Source: Entoloma clypeatum (taxonomy: Eukaryota; Basidiomycota; Agaricomycetes; Agaricales; Entolomataceae). From it: DNA of 64,000 bases. Shown here one piece after another: positions 42,912 through 54,200 of the stretch. The stretch lies in contig OY751487.1 of assembly GCA_963565915.1 (NCBI GenBank), forward strand, positions 4,836,001 to 4,900,000, read 5' to 3'. Each line of letters starts with the position of its first letter. Position 1 is the stretch's first letter. The position numbers and the translations under genes are program-made. The notes beneath the pieces are model-generated. The model was given only the letters and a program-made list of their open reading frames with translations, made no database searches and was not told where the DNA came from.

Positions 42912-45900
42912 GTGGGTCTGTTTGTAGTATCCCAGCATTTCTTGGGCTCTTTTTAAATTGGATTTGGGTTCCCATGTGTTATCGCTTGATGGGTATTCCA
43001 TCCACTTGACCAAATACTTGTATCCTCTGCCCTGTCGCTTGTGGGTAAGGATCGCTTCTAGTACTTATGTTCTCCTTCAATCAGATCAGGAGGTGGGTTG
43101 TGGAAGTTCAGTCCGTGTGTGTCATTCTCCCAATAAGGTGTCAACAAGGAGGCGTGAAAAACGGGGTGGATCTTCCATTGTTCTGGAAGTTTCAGTTTGT
43201 ACGTCAGGGGCCCGAGTACCTCGGAAATGGTGAAGGGTCCTTCTCTTTTGGGTGCCAGCTTTCTGGAAGGGTATCCGATTTGGAGGTTCTTTCCTTCTAG
43301 CCATACCTGTTCTCCTTTTCCAAATGGAGTGAAGCCTTGTGTTGATCTTTCAGCCATCATTTGACGGGCTAGTTTGTGCACTGGCAGTGCTTCATCTCTT
43401 GCTTGTTTTAGCTCTTTGAGCTGTTCCTCTACACTTGGCACGTTTGTTTTGTCAAATGCCAATGGTATGTCTCTTGGTTCGTATCCCATCATTAGATAGA
43501 ATGGGGATCGTTTCATTGTGGAGTGGGTCCTCTGATTGTGACAGAACTCCATTGTTGAGTTGTGATCGTGCCATGTTTCAGGATTGTTCGAACAGAACAT
43601 CCAGAAATAGATTTCAAGTTCTTGATTTGCACGTTCCATTTCTCCATCGGTTTGGAGGTGATAAGCCATGCTCATCATCACTTTGATCCCTAGGAGTCGT
43701 CCTAGTTCTCTGAAGACCTGAGAGGTGAATTGCGGCCCTCTGTCAGACAGAATAGAGTCTGGGAGTCTGAATCTTCTGTACATGTGGTCCAAATAAAGTT
43801 TGGCAGTGAGGGTCGCGTCGGTGGTTTTTGTACAAGGGATAGAAATTACCCCCTTCGTAGAACCATGGTCTACTATGACCATGATACTGTCAAACCCGTT
43901 GCTTTTGGGTAGGTCCATGATGAAGTCAATCGTGGTCTGGGAGAATGGTCTAGTGTCTTTCTGTGCTTTGATCAGCATTAATCCAGGGTTCGTGGGGTGT
44001 GTGTTGACTTTCATTTGTTGGCAAGTTGCACATCCTCCAACATAATTCTTGACAAACACATACATTCCTGGCCACCAATAGTTTTGTCTGACCAACTCCA
44101 GGGTCTTTAGATGTCCCAGATGTCCACTTGGTAAAGAGTCGTGATATCATTTCGTTATTTCCTGGCACAGAGTTTCATCTGGTGGTACGTAACATCTGTT
44201 GCAGAAGAATAATATTCCATCTTCTGTTCTCCATTCTGATAAATGGGATTTAATTGGTGGGGTCCCTGATTCTTTTAGGGCAGTGATGGCTTTTGAGAAG
44301 AGCTCATTGTTCTTGGTTGCTTTTAGAATATCTCCTTGTAGCTCAAGATCCACTGTCTTGACAAAGATGTCATCTGGTAAGACAATAATGTCTTCATTGT
44401 CGGTATCTTCTTCGGGTATGTGGTCCAGTCACCTTGACAAGGCATCCGACTGGATCATTGTTGCTCCTTGGGTGTGTACCAATTTTAGCTCAAACTCGGA
44501 GAGATACAATCTCCACCGTGCTTGTCGTCTGTTTAACTTCTGGGGTTCCCGGTAATATGTCAAGTTCTTGTGATCTGATAGAACAACCATTGGAAATGGT
44601 GATCCAAGGAGGTAGTGCCTCCAGGTTTCCAGTGATCGGATAATTCCCAAGAATTCCCAATCATAAATTTCATAGTTCCGTTCTGCTGCAGAGAATGAGT
44701 GCGATATATATCTGCAGGGGTGCCAGTCTCCATTCACATCTTGCTGGCGCAGTACTGCTCCTGTCACCCATTTGGATGCATCAGATTCTATGATGAACGG
44801 TTTGTCAGTGTTTGGCATCAACAATACTGGTGCTTCCGTGAATTTGTCTTTTAACATGTCAAATGGCGTTTGGCAGTCCTCATTCCATTCCCATTCCTGA
44901 TCCTTTTTGGTCAGATCATTCAGGGGCTTGGCAATGTTCGAGTGGTGTCCGATAAATCTTTGATAGAAGTTTCCAAATCCAAGGAAAGATCTGACCTGCT
45001 TCACAGTCACGGGTTCCAGCCATTTCGCTATCCCCGATAACTTAACAGGGTCCATTGCGATTTTGTTTTCTTTGATAATGAGTCCAAGGTGTTTGCACTG
45101 TCTGACTCCAAATTCGCATTTTTCTAGGTTGAGATAGAGGTCATTTTCTATCATCTTTCTGAGTACGCAGAATGTCCGTTTGGTGTCGTCTTCATCATTG
45201 ACTGAGAATATGAAGATGTCATCCAAATAAATGAGCAGCCATCCTTCTTCAAGTTCTTCTTTGAAGATTTCGTTCATCATCACCTGGAAGGTGGGTGGCA
45301 TGCCTGCCAGTCCAAAGAAGGCAACCAAGGGTTCGTACAACCCTCGATTGGTTTTGAATGCAGCCTTCCATTCATCGCCAGGTTTGATCTGTACATTGTT
45401 GTATCCCCAATGCATGTCCAGTTTAGTAAAGACCTTTGCTCCTTTCAGTTTGTCCAGTAAATCTCCGACCAGGGGTAACGGGTATGCGTTCTTCACTGTT
45501 CCTTCATTCAATCACCAATAGTCTTGACATGGTCTGAGTTTATCCGAGTCCTTTTTAGCCACAAAGAAGAAGGGTGATGCCATTGGTGATTTCGAGGGTC
45601 TGATATACCCCTTTCAAAGGTTCTCATCAAGGAATTCGTCCAATTTCGTTTGTTCTTCCAGTGACAAAGGATAAACCTTACAGTCTTTTGGGGTGAAGTC
45701 TGGTTTTAAGTCAATTGCATGGTCCCGCGGTTTGTGTTCCAGTAATCTCTCAGATGCCGTTTTCTCGAACACCTTCTGATACTGACCGTATCGTTCTGGT
45801 AGTTCTTTCTTCAGTTTGTCCGTGGTGTCCGTATTGTGTGAGAGTTTCTGGGAGATTGAGGTTTTGGCTTGGATCCAAATATCCTCAATGGGTTCGTCCA

Positions 45901-46594
45901 TTGCGACATATGTTCTGAATAGATCGAGGTCATCATCTGATTCTTCATCTATCCTTTTCAGGATAGGTCCATTTGCCGGTAGAGCCTCCTTCTTTGGTTT
46001 AAGGGTCTCTTCATCATCAATTTCTTCTATCATCGCATAGATCTTTTGTTCAGGTCTTTCTTTCATCCATGCTGCAATTGCAATGGGCTTCTTGTTCTTT
46101 GATGCCAAGAGCTCATCAAATTTCTTCCTCATGACTCCTGCTAGGGTCTTTTTGAACCTGATAGTTTCAATATCCAAGGTTCCTTTTTCCCAATCAATCT
46201 TTGGGTTGTATTGTTTCAACCATGGTAACCCCAAAATGGCGGTTTCCTTTCCAAGTCCGGTTACCAAGAATCTGATGTCGAGTTCTTTGTCATCAATCCA
46301 GATCTTCTTCCATGTGCAATGGGTGATTGTTCCTTCTTTGTTCTTTGTTCCATCCACATTGAACACGCGAATGGGCTTTAGTAACAGAATAAGCTCCATT
46401 CGGTTAGCTGTGGCGAACTTTTGATCCAAGGAGGTTCCTCCTGCTCCTGAGTCTATCAGGGCATTTATTTTTTGTTTCTCATCGATGCTTTCTCCTTCTC
46501 CTGACATTGAAATGGGGATTGAAAAAGATTTGTCATTCATGTTGGCTACAATTACAGGGGATAGGGAGATTGAAAACTGAGCGGGGGCTGACAT
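42912..46594 (-). pseudogene. pol: Gypsy-B pol
   Basis: Protease with ALIDSGAGGTSLDQKF (about 46440), RT with [12 protein letters not shown] (about 45215), RNase H with [16 protein letters not shown] (about 44780). Integrase has CATCQQMK in the finger, IVDHGSTKG, LSDRGPQFTSQVF and QTDGEMERANQ. The chromodomain (YLVKWMEYPSSDNTWEPK, about 42975) is shifted by one frame near 43062. Stops at 45614-45616, 45512-45514, 44429-44431 and 44147-44149 each fall where an arginine is expected and are TGA. The second of them follows a TGG that probably was CGG. Confidence 0.88.
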
Positions 46595-46608
46595 CGGTAC
46601 AGGCCGCT

Positions 46609-47741
46609 TTATTGAAAACCCTGTTTCTCCATTTCAGAGATTAAGATGTCTTGTTCCTCATTTGGTAAGTCTTTAAAGATGCCTCGGATATGGGCATATG
46701 CGTCGGAAGCTTTCTTGAACGTATTGTTTGCAACCGGGGTCTTTCCTCCTTTATGTGCATCAGCACGGTGTCCTGTCTGATGGCAGACGAAGCACAACCC
46801 TTTTTTGAAGTGGTCGTCTCTTTCTTCGGCAGTCAGCCGGTCGATGTCCATGGCGGGTCTGGGGCGAAGTGCGTGTTTTGGGGTGCAGGGTTATAATTAA
46901 CCTTGAACTTCTTCCTTCCTCCATTGGGTCTAAGCCTTTGAGAGACTGCCTTGGCTCTCCTCCACTGGTTGTCCAACCTGGACGCCGTGGTGTACCATTT
47001 GTCAACTGTTCCTGGGATCTTGTCAAGGCCTAAGATCTTGTCTCGGAGCACGTGTGGCAATGCCTCCATGAAGTAATCCTTGAGAGATCGCTCCTCTGTG
47101 ATCAAACTCTCTGCAACCCATAGTTTGAATTTTTCTACGAATTCATCGGCTGGCATGCCCTCCATCTTCTGTGTTTTCATCATAGTCAATGCATCTCCTT
47201 CTTTGTCAACCGGGAAAAATGATTTCTTCAGTTTCTCAATAAATTCCACATATTTCAGGTAGGTGGGTACTCCGGCGGTGGTGATGTCTCTGTACCAAGA
47301 CTCCTTCCACGGCCTGGCAGTTCCTCCTTTCATGTATGAGACAGTAAAGAGAATTTTCTTCTTGTCAGAGTTGTAGATGTCATCGTTCATTTCCAAATAT
47401 AAGTTTGTGTCGAACAAAAATTCCGACAGTTTTCTTCTGTCTCCATTGAAGATCGCCGGCGGGCTGACCTTGATTTCTTTTTCTGGGGTTCTTGCCTGAG
47501 AAGTCATTTCTACAGGTGCTGGTTTCACTGGGGTGTCTGGGGTCTTTGGTCTGGGTGCAGCAACAGCAAAAGCTGGCGGCGGTGGGATTTGTCTCAGAGA
47601 GAGGTAAGAGGGTGATGTGGGGTTGACTGGTACGAAAGAGGAGGTTACTCTTCTGTATGGTGTCGGTGGTTGTCGTGGTGTGATGGGTGTGTCAACGAAC
47701 TCTTGTTTGTCTTCTGAGTTGGACGGGAGTCCAAAAGTTGA
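46609..47741 (-). pseudogene. gag: Gypsy-B gag
   Basis: Proline-rich N-terminus (TPITPRQPPTPYRRVTSSF), capsid-like region (FNGDRRKLSEFLFDTNLYLE, PADEFVEKFKLWV, ALPHVLRDKILGLD) and a zinc knuckle reading CFVCHQTGHRADAH, i.e. C-C-H-H rather than C-C-H-C. A one-base shift separates the capsid frame (ending near 46833) from the knuckle frame. The likely start near 47741 is also out of frame by one base. Pol begins just after. Confidence 0.8.
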
Positions 47742-47806
47742 TCATCGGGGAGGAATCTTTGTGTCTAAAACCGCGGTGGGTTGATGACATAGATCAGCTT
47801 GACCTT

Positions 47807-48290
47807 TTGTTACGGCGATAGCCTACAACAACTAGTCCCTCAGTAGGTCGACTTGGTCAAGATCAGTGAGCTCCTCAAGAGGACGACTTGGTTCAGTTTA
47901 GCAGAGCTAAGTCCTCGCAAGGCACTCAGTTTGAGAGCGTTCCAGATAAGACAGGTAAGCGTTAATCTAATGTTACAAGTCTTATATACATTATCCTATG
48001 GCTATAAATAAATAGGTGCTGCGCAGGAGCTAAATAAGCCATTGGTTAGATAGATGTTTCAAGGGGGCTGTGGCATATGAGTCAGAGATAAGGCCTCAAG
48101 GCCGTGAGTCAGAGATAACAAGTGAAAATGTATCTAGAAGGGGAATAGTCCGAGTCGATGTGAGTCATAGCGCTGATAGAGGGGACACATGTCCCAGGAT
48201 TGTCGGAGTTAAGTGAAACGGGGTCAGATAGGAATCGAGGGTGGAAGGGTTGTGTGAAGGTGCATAAGAAAAGGGTGAAAAAGTGTAACA
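47807..48290 (-). repeat. 5' LTR of gypsy-B with three TGAGTCA sites
   Basis: 484 bp. TATA (reverse of 47981-47990). Upstream of it TGAGTCA at 48078-48084, 48105-48111 and 48161-48167. The primer-binding region next to it reads AAAGGTCAAGCTGATC on the minus strand; no tRNA match recognised. Confidence 0.88.
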
Positions 48291-48419
48291 ATCCATAAGG
48301 GCGGTGATGGCAGCATTGGTGTCTTCGGTGTGGGAGATGGCATTAGACATGGTGGCTAGGATGTTGGAGAGATAGAAGAAGAATGATATGTTGGGTGAAT
48401 AACTGGAGCGGGGAACTCA

Positions 48420-50025
48420 GTGGATTGGTTGACTGATCAGATCAATGTGGTGATGGGTCTTGGTCTGATGCTTTTATTGTGGGCGAGACGGGTTCTGCCG
48501 ATGGAAATCCTGGATCAGTTCTCGAGCGTTCTGGACATTAGTCTGAGGTTCCCATCTATTTTCTTCTGGGCCATACACTTTCCATTGGACAAGGTACTGG
48601 ATCTTTCCGTGGAATTTCCAAGAGTCCAGGATCATGGAAACATGGTACTCTTCTCATCCTTCAACAATGATCAGATCAGGGGCTGGTTTCTTCTTCTGGA
48701 TGGCATACTTTGGAGTTTTGTATGGTGACAACAGGGTCTCATTGAATACAGGGTGAATCATTTTCCAAGTCCTTGGAAGATCAAGGAGGTATGTGCTAGC
48801 TCCTTTCTTCTCCAGGACTTTGAATGGTCCATGTTGGAGTGCATCAAGTTTCTTCAAGGAACTGTCAGTCCTGATGTTAGTCCCTTCTAGCCACACCTTG
48901 TCTCTGATGTGGTAGTCCCGAGACGGACTTCGCTGTGTGTCAACTGTCTTCTTCATCTGATCCTGTGCTTGTTTCAGCACAGCATTGGCTTCTTCTCATG
49001 CCTGTTTGAGTTTTTTCAAGAAGTCGTTGGCAGCTGGATTGGTATCTTCTAACACGAGCTCTCCCTTCCAAGGATGTAAACTGTAGTTGAGATAGAATGG
49101 TGTGTGCTTTATTGCCTGATGTTCTTTGTCATTGTACTGGAATTCTGCAATTACAATCCATTTCTTCGAATGTCTATCTGTGATGACCAGAATTGCATTC
49201 TTTCCATCAGATTCTGGTATTGGTCCCACGACATCAATCCCTATGTCTTCCCATGGATGACTTGGTGCTGCATGGGGGTGTAATGGAGCACGTTGTTTCT
49301 GTCTGTTGATTTTGTTGTGTTGACAGGTGTCACAACCCTTCACCTACTTCTTCACATCATGCAGGATGGTAGGCCACCAGTAGGTATGAGTGAGGAGTTT
49401 GTGCATCCGATACTGTCCTGGATGTCCAGCCACTGGTGCATTGTGTGATTCAAACATCAGTTCCTGACATAGTTGTGGGTCCGGTGGAACATAGATTCGT
49501 TTCCCTGCATAGGTGATGCTGTTTTCCTGTTGGAACCAATGAGGATTCTTCTTTAGACCCTGGGCTACTTCTGTCTCCATGCGGTTCGAAGCCTTGATGT
49601 GTGCAATCCATGGGTTTTTGATGATTGTGACGTTTCCAATCTTGATGGAATCAGATGTTTCACCCTCTTCAAAGAATTTTCCTCCATGAACATCTCCATC
49701 TGTACCACATCTCCTGATTCCAATCATTTCAAGAATAGTCCCTCCTTGAGCATTTGGTCACTGTCTTGTGGTTCGAGTTCCGTTTCATACCAGGATAAGC
49801 GCGACAAGATGTCCACTCAGCACTTTCGCATTTGTCTTGCCAGGCACGTGCCATAATTCAACGTCATAGTCTTGTAACTTCATCTTCCAGCGCCTTTGTC
49901 ATTGATTTAGGTCTTGAGGATGATGGAAATACTCCAGGTTCTTGTGATCAGTTAAGATCTCAAAGCATTCCTTGGCTTCAAGCAGATAGTGTCTCCAATC
50001 TTTCAATGCTTCCATAACTGCCAAG
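48420..50025 (-). pseudogene. pol: Gypsy-A3 integrase/RNase H remnant
   Basis: Frames with WLEGTNIRTD, ASTYLLDLPRTWKMIHPVFN, WEDIGIDVVGPIPES and HPGQYRMHKLLTHTYWWP. The core between DRHSKK and WIVIAEFQYND is missing, removing two of the three catalytic acids. Several frame changes near 49700-49900. Confidence 0.85.
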
Positions 50026-50374
50026 TGTTGAACATATTGCCAGATATGTCGCACTATGTGCTTGTCACAGGAAGTGACTATAAGTCACTATTACCATATA
50101 TGTGAGTTTATGGTATAACCACGGACGCATGACTTGTTTATGTATTGTTTGTACAATGGTCCATGCGCATATTGGATTAGTATAAATACCCATGTATTTA
50201 GTACGGTGAATCCTAACTTCTTGAACACCCCAGTTCTTTGAGTTAACTAACAAGCTAGTACAGCTTCTAGATTTCCTTTAGTTACTCTTAACCAGGTTAG
50301 TTGAGCTTCCTTCATGCCTTCGTACCGTTACATCTTGAGCGCCCTTTGGGCTGCCTATGTCGGTTACATCATTA
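50026..50374 (+). repeat. 5' LTR of Copia-2
   Basis: TATAAATA at 50181-50188. A splice-donor-like CCAG/GTTAGT has its GT at 50296-50297. The first ATG after the expected RNA start is 50314, that of the leader ORF. Confidence 0.92.
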
Positions 50375-51150
50375 GGTTATGGGCCCCGGCCCTAGCGCCG
50401 CATGCTCTGAGTATCTTAGCTTTTGCGCTATTATTGGCAGCATCTGCTTTGTATGCTAGCCTGGAGACTGGTTTCCTCAGTATCGAATACATCGAGCTCG
50501 ATGGTTCCCTTAACGGTGAACCTCGCAGTGTTCGAGGTATTGAATGTACCTTTCAGTGGGTCATTCTTGATCGATTACTTGAGAGAATCCCTGTTACATT
50601 GATCGTATCACGAGAGCAAGTCCATATGGTGCCAACGGCACAGGGCTCAGTCCCTTCAGGTCTTGATGACAATGGACGCATCGTTGCACGTTGCGGGGTG
50701 TGTCGACAACTTGTTGTTGACAGTCAGCATTGCCCAAGGCATTGCATAGACAACACCACTTTTGACTACTCGTGTACTACATGTGATGCAGGAACAGCAA
50801 GGGCTCGAGTTCTAAACCGCAGACGGCATAATCGCCATACTGAGGTACCTGTTGCGGTACCTACCCAAGATGGAGATCCCACGGATCCTCTGCCCGTGTA
50901 TGTTGATGATGGGACCATCCCTGAAGCACACGGAGCACCTCCTCTTTCGCCTCCGACCCGACAAGTTCGGTTGCCGGATAATGACCCCTTAATTGAGGCG
51001 GCGAACAGAGCGAATGAAGTCATGCTCCCTATTCAGGGAGGATCTTGCACCTGTGGGCAACACAGCACTCAGGGCGCACATGACGATTGGGTAGAACTAG
51101 TGATGGCGTTTCATATGCTACCACTAGACCAAACAGAGAACGAAGAATGA
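50314..51150 (+). CDS. Copia-2 leader ORF: membrane and cysteine-rich protein (278 aa), unknown
   Basis: Starts 61 nt before the end of the 5' LTR and runs through the primer-binding site. Residues 6-20 and 28-48 are hydrophobic (YILSALWAAYVGYII and ALSILAFALLLAASALYASL), probably two membrane segments. Cysteines C127-x2-C130, C140, C144 and C154-x2-C157 form a zinc-ribbon-like cluster, followed by a basic stretch (RARVLNRRRHNR). The rest is acidic and proline-containing, ending in LPLDQTENEE. I recognise no family; no protease, RT or envelope motif is present. Its ATG is first on the RNA, so it would be made from unspliced genomic RNA, while gag-pol would need splicing or reinitiation. Whether it is conserved in other copies cannot be judged here. 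Confidence 0.7.
   Translation: MPSYRYILSALWAAYVGYIIRLWAPALAPHALSILAFALLLAASALYASLETGFLSIEYIELDGSLNGEPRSVRGIECTFQWVILDRLLERIPVTLIVSREQVHMVPTAQGSVPSGLDDNGRIVARCGVCRQLVVDSQHCPRHCIDNTTFDYSCTTCDAGTARARVLNRRRHNRHTEVPVAVPTQDGDPTDPLPVYVDDGTIPEAHGAPPLSPPTRQVRLPDNDPLIEAANRANEVMLPIQGGSCTCGQHSTQGAHDDWVELVMAFHMLPLDQTENEE
50375..50386 (+). other. Primer-binding site of Copia-2 (initiator tRNA half)
   Basis: GGTTATGGGCCC (continuing CCGG), identical to the Copia-1 site and complementary to the anticodon arm of initiator Met tRNA. Confidence 0.8.
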
Positions 51151-51239
51151 TGATCGACAAGGCAGCTCGTCTATTTATTTTCTGATGCGCTTTTTTGATA
51201 TAACATATGCTGACTCTATTTATGTTTCACAGCATCATC

Positions 51240-54200
51240 ATGTCTTCAAACTCAAAACTTGACCTTGCTTCCTCCGTTCCCAAACTCACCACCACAAACT
51301 TCTCCATCTATCAGGAGAAGATGAGCGCCTACCTGAAGGCAGCTAAAGTGTGGAGGATCGTCACCGGCGATAAAAAGATCCCAGCTGATCCTAAAGAGAC
51401 AGATTTCCAAGACAAGTTAAACACTTGGCATGAACAGGACGATCAGGCCCAAGGCCTAATTCAGATGTCCATTTCGGACTCTCTTGTCCATCACATCAAG
51501 GGAGCTAAAACCTCCAAGGAGATGTGGGACCTGATCGCCACTAAACTGTCCACGGTCGGCCCGTCCACCGTTTTTGCTGATTTTCAGCAACTCCTCCGCA
51601 CCTCTCTTTCTCCTGCTGATCCTTTATCTGGCATCGACAAGATGCAGACCCTTTTTCAACGACTCGAGCACAACCACATAGACATCCCCAAGTTCGTCCG
51701 GATCATGATGATCCTGAATGGACTGCCTCAAGGCTATGATGGTCTAGTACACAGCATCCTTTTTGATGCGGTACACTATGTAGCGCCTGGTGGCAATCAA
51801 GCTACTGTACTCAAAATCGGGAAAGTAATCGAGCAAATACGCTCGAAATACTTCCATAAAAACCCGCACGCTCCACAGTCCCAAGGAGGCGCTCACGCGA
51901 ACAAAATCTCTGCGGTAAAATGCGCTTGTCCCAATCCCCCGAAGTACCAGCCTCGCACTGGACCCTCTCAGGGATCTTCGGAAGGACCGGCTGCTAACCA
52001 GCAGCATTCGCATCAGCACTCCAAGCCCTGGAAAGGCAAGGGACGTGGAACTTCCGCCGGGAAGACCAAGGGCAAAGGGCCCTGGAAAGGTAAAGAGAAG
52101 GCGCATTTTGCCTCCTCTGCCATGGATAGCGCCCCTGATGGGCAGCTTCCAATCCAGACCTTACCCAGCATGGTCATTTACGGAAATGGGTCTATCTTCA
52201 CTCCGCACCCCTCATCATCCACCGACTGGAGGATAAGGAACAACCAATCGCTTGCGATCGGTAGTGTTCCTGGCCCAGGCCCTTTCACGGACCTGGATGG
52301 AGCGCGCACACTAGCTAACAGCATTGGTGTCCCTCCAACAGCTCAGAATCTAACTCGCCTCGTCGAGGTCCCTGCACTTCAACGTAATGAAGCTGCAACG
52401 TCAAGGCCGCTCTCAGCGCCTCCGACAATGGACCCCCGGAATCACCGCATTCCGGTTTTTGAAGAAACACCGAGTAGAATCAGCTGGGCCAATGAGATGG
52501 AAACAGAAGACATAGCCCCCACCATAAGGGGCTATTATGATGAAGGATACGTCGATAACTATATGGAGTATGAAGTTTCCCGTGGTGATGGAAACAACGA
52601 CGACATGGGGTATGTTTCACATTCAACAGCATGTACAATGCAGTTAACAAATACTTCACAGAAGCCTCTTTGGAGACGAGTGAATGGATGGCGGTCCAAT
52701 GTATTTTTATCACCTGCTGTACACGTGCTTATAGCGCAAATAAATTCTCATTATGCGAATTGTGCTGAATGTAAGAAACAGAATCAATCCAATTGGATTC
52801 TTGATTCAGGTGCATCATTGCACTTCACTTATGATATCAATGATTTCATTGAGTATACCCCACTAAAAGATCATCAATCTGTGCAAATTGCACAGAAAGG
52901 TCACACTATTCAGATCCTTGGACAAGGAACGGTGTTGATTAATCATACCATCAAGAAAAACGGGCGAGAACAAAATAAAATAACTCGTCTATCACCCGTT
53001 TATTATATACCAGATTTAGACGTTCGTCTTTTATCTGTAGGCGAGATCCTTAAACAAGGAAATGAAATTAGCGGACAATTTGGTTCGATCACGCTAAAGA
53101 CCAATTTAGGTCTTCCTTTGTTTATGTGTTATCCTCATAAGGCAAATGAATCGATTTATTGGCTAAATGCCACGATCATTAAAGAGGAACGAATACACTT
53201 GGTTAGTCTTAGTGTCTCGCAATCTGTTGATTATGACACCTGGCACAAGCGATTCGGACACCCTTCACATGAAGTACTACGACATGCTTCTAAACATGTC
53301 AAAGGTTTCAATGGAGTGGACAGACCGTCCACTGAGCGACCCTGCAAAGGATGCGCTCTTGGAAAGATGCCTTCAAAATCTTTCTCACCATCTCAGACAC
53401 GCGCTAAAGCACCTTTTGAGCTAATCCATTCGGATTTAAAGCAATTCAAAAAGGCGACTTATGGCAAATATAATTATTATATCAGCTTTGTTAATGACTA
53501 CACGTCACACGCCTGGATCTCTTTATTGAGACTAAAATCCGATGCACACTCTGCACTTCGTGATTTTAATGCCATGGTTAAAAACCAATTCAATACGACA
53601 ATTAAAACTTGGCGTTTTGATGGCGGCGGTGAGTTTGTCCTTTTCCAAGCAGATATGCGTGAGATGGGAATCCAGGGTGAAGTTACTGTGCCGCACCAGC
53701 CACAACAAAACGGTCGTGCGGAACGTTTTAACAGAACTTTAATGGATAAAGCACTTGCTATGTTGCATGATGCTTGCCTACCCGAAATATGGATTCAATT
53801 TGCGGTAGAACATGCACTTCACTTGTATAACCAAACTCCATTGAAAAGACATGGATGGCTTACTCCGTATGAGTCCCTTAAAAAGGAAAAGCCTGATGTG
53901 TCGAACCTACACGTTTTTGGGTGTGGTGCTTACGTCTTTCTTCCAAAAGAAATTTGTACTACCACCGCTAAATCCGAACTGATGATTTTCATTGGATTTA
54001 AAACTGGAACTAAAGGTTACCGGTTTATGCGGATGCCAAACAACGTGGTCTTCATAGGTGTCACAGCAATGTTTGATGAACAGCTGTTCCCAAAATGTTC
54101 TACATTGAACAAAATACCTTCGATAACACAATACCATGATCCAACATCAGACGATATGGGAAACGATGATGCAAATGGACATGATGGCCCGTCTGATTTA

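Larger units (their letters stand above)
41764..48290 (-). mobile_element. Ty3/gypsy chromovirus gypsy-B, 3' LTR truncated
   Basis: 5' LTR complete at 47807-48290 (484 bp, TGTTAC...TGTAACA on the plus strand). The 3' LTR keeps only 41764-41881 because the TIR element replaces the rest. The polypurine tract is the reverse of CCCCCCTTTT at 41885-41894. Gag, protease, RT, RNase H, integrase, chromodomain and a 3' ORF follow the chromovirus order but share little sequence with gypsy-A. Pol has several CGA-to-TGA stops. Its right edge abuts ORF3 of gypsy-A3 at 48291, so it inserted into that copy. The left target duplication is lost. Confidence 0.9.
50296..51232 (+). other. Predicted leader intron of Copia-2
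   Basis: Donor CCAG/GTTAGT at 50296, branch-like TGCTGACTC at about 51208-51216, acceptor TATGTTTCACAG ending 51232. The gag ATG follows 7 nt later (51240). The 937 nt intron would contain the whole leader ORF except nothing upstream of it, and the primer-binding site. Prediction only. Confidence 0.5.

Noticed and set aside
47790..47985. Self-priming in gypsy-B
   Set aside because: The primer region (AAGGTCAAGC) complements the RNA-start region only over about eight bases with a bulge, too weak to claim.
50314..51150. Leader ORF as an envelope gene
   Set aside because: It lies upstream of gag, has no signal peptide cleavage pattern, fusion peptide or glycosylation-rich ectodomain, and its membrane segments are N-terminal.
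51207..51239. Earlier ATG of Copia-2 gag
   Set aside because: The added residues have no counterpart in Copia-1 or Copia-3, and the codons overlap a branch-point and splice-acceptor-like sequence.
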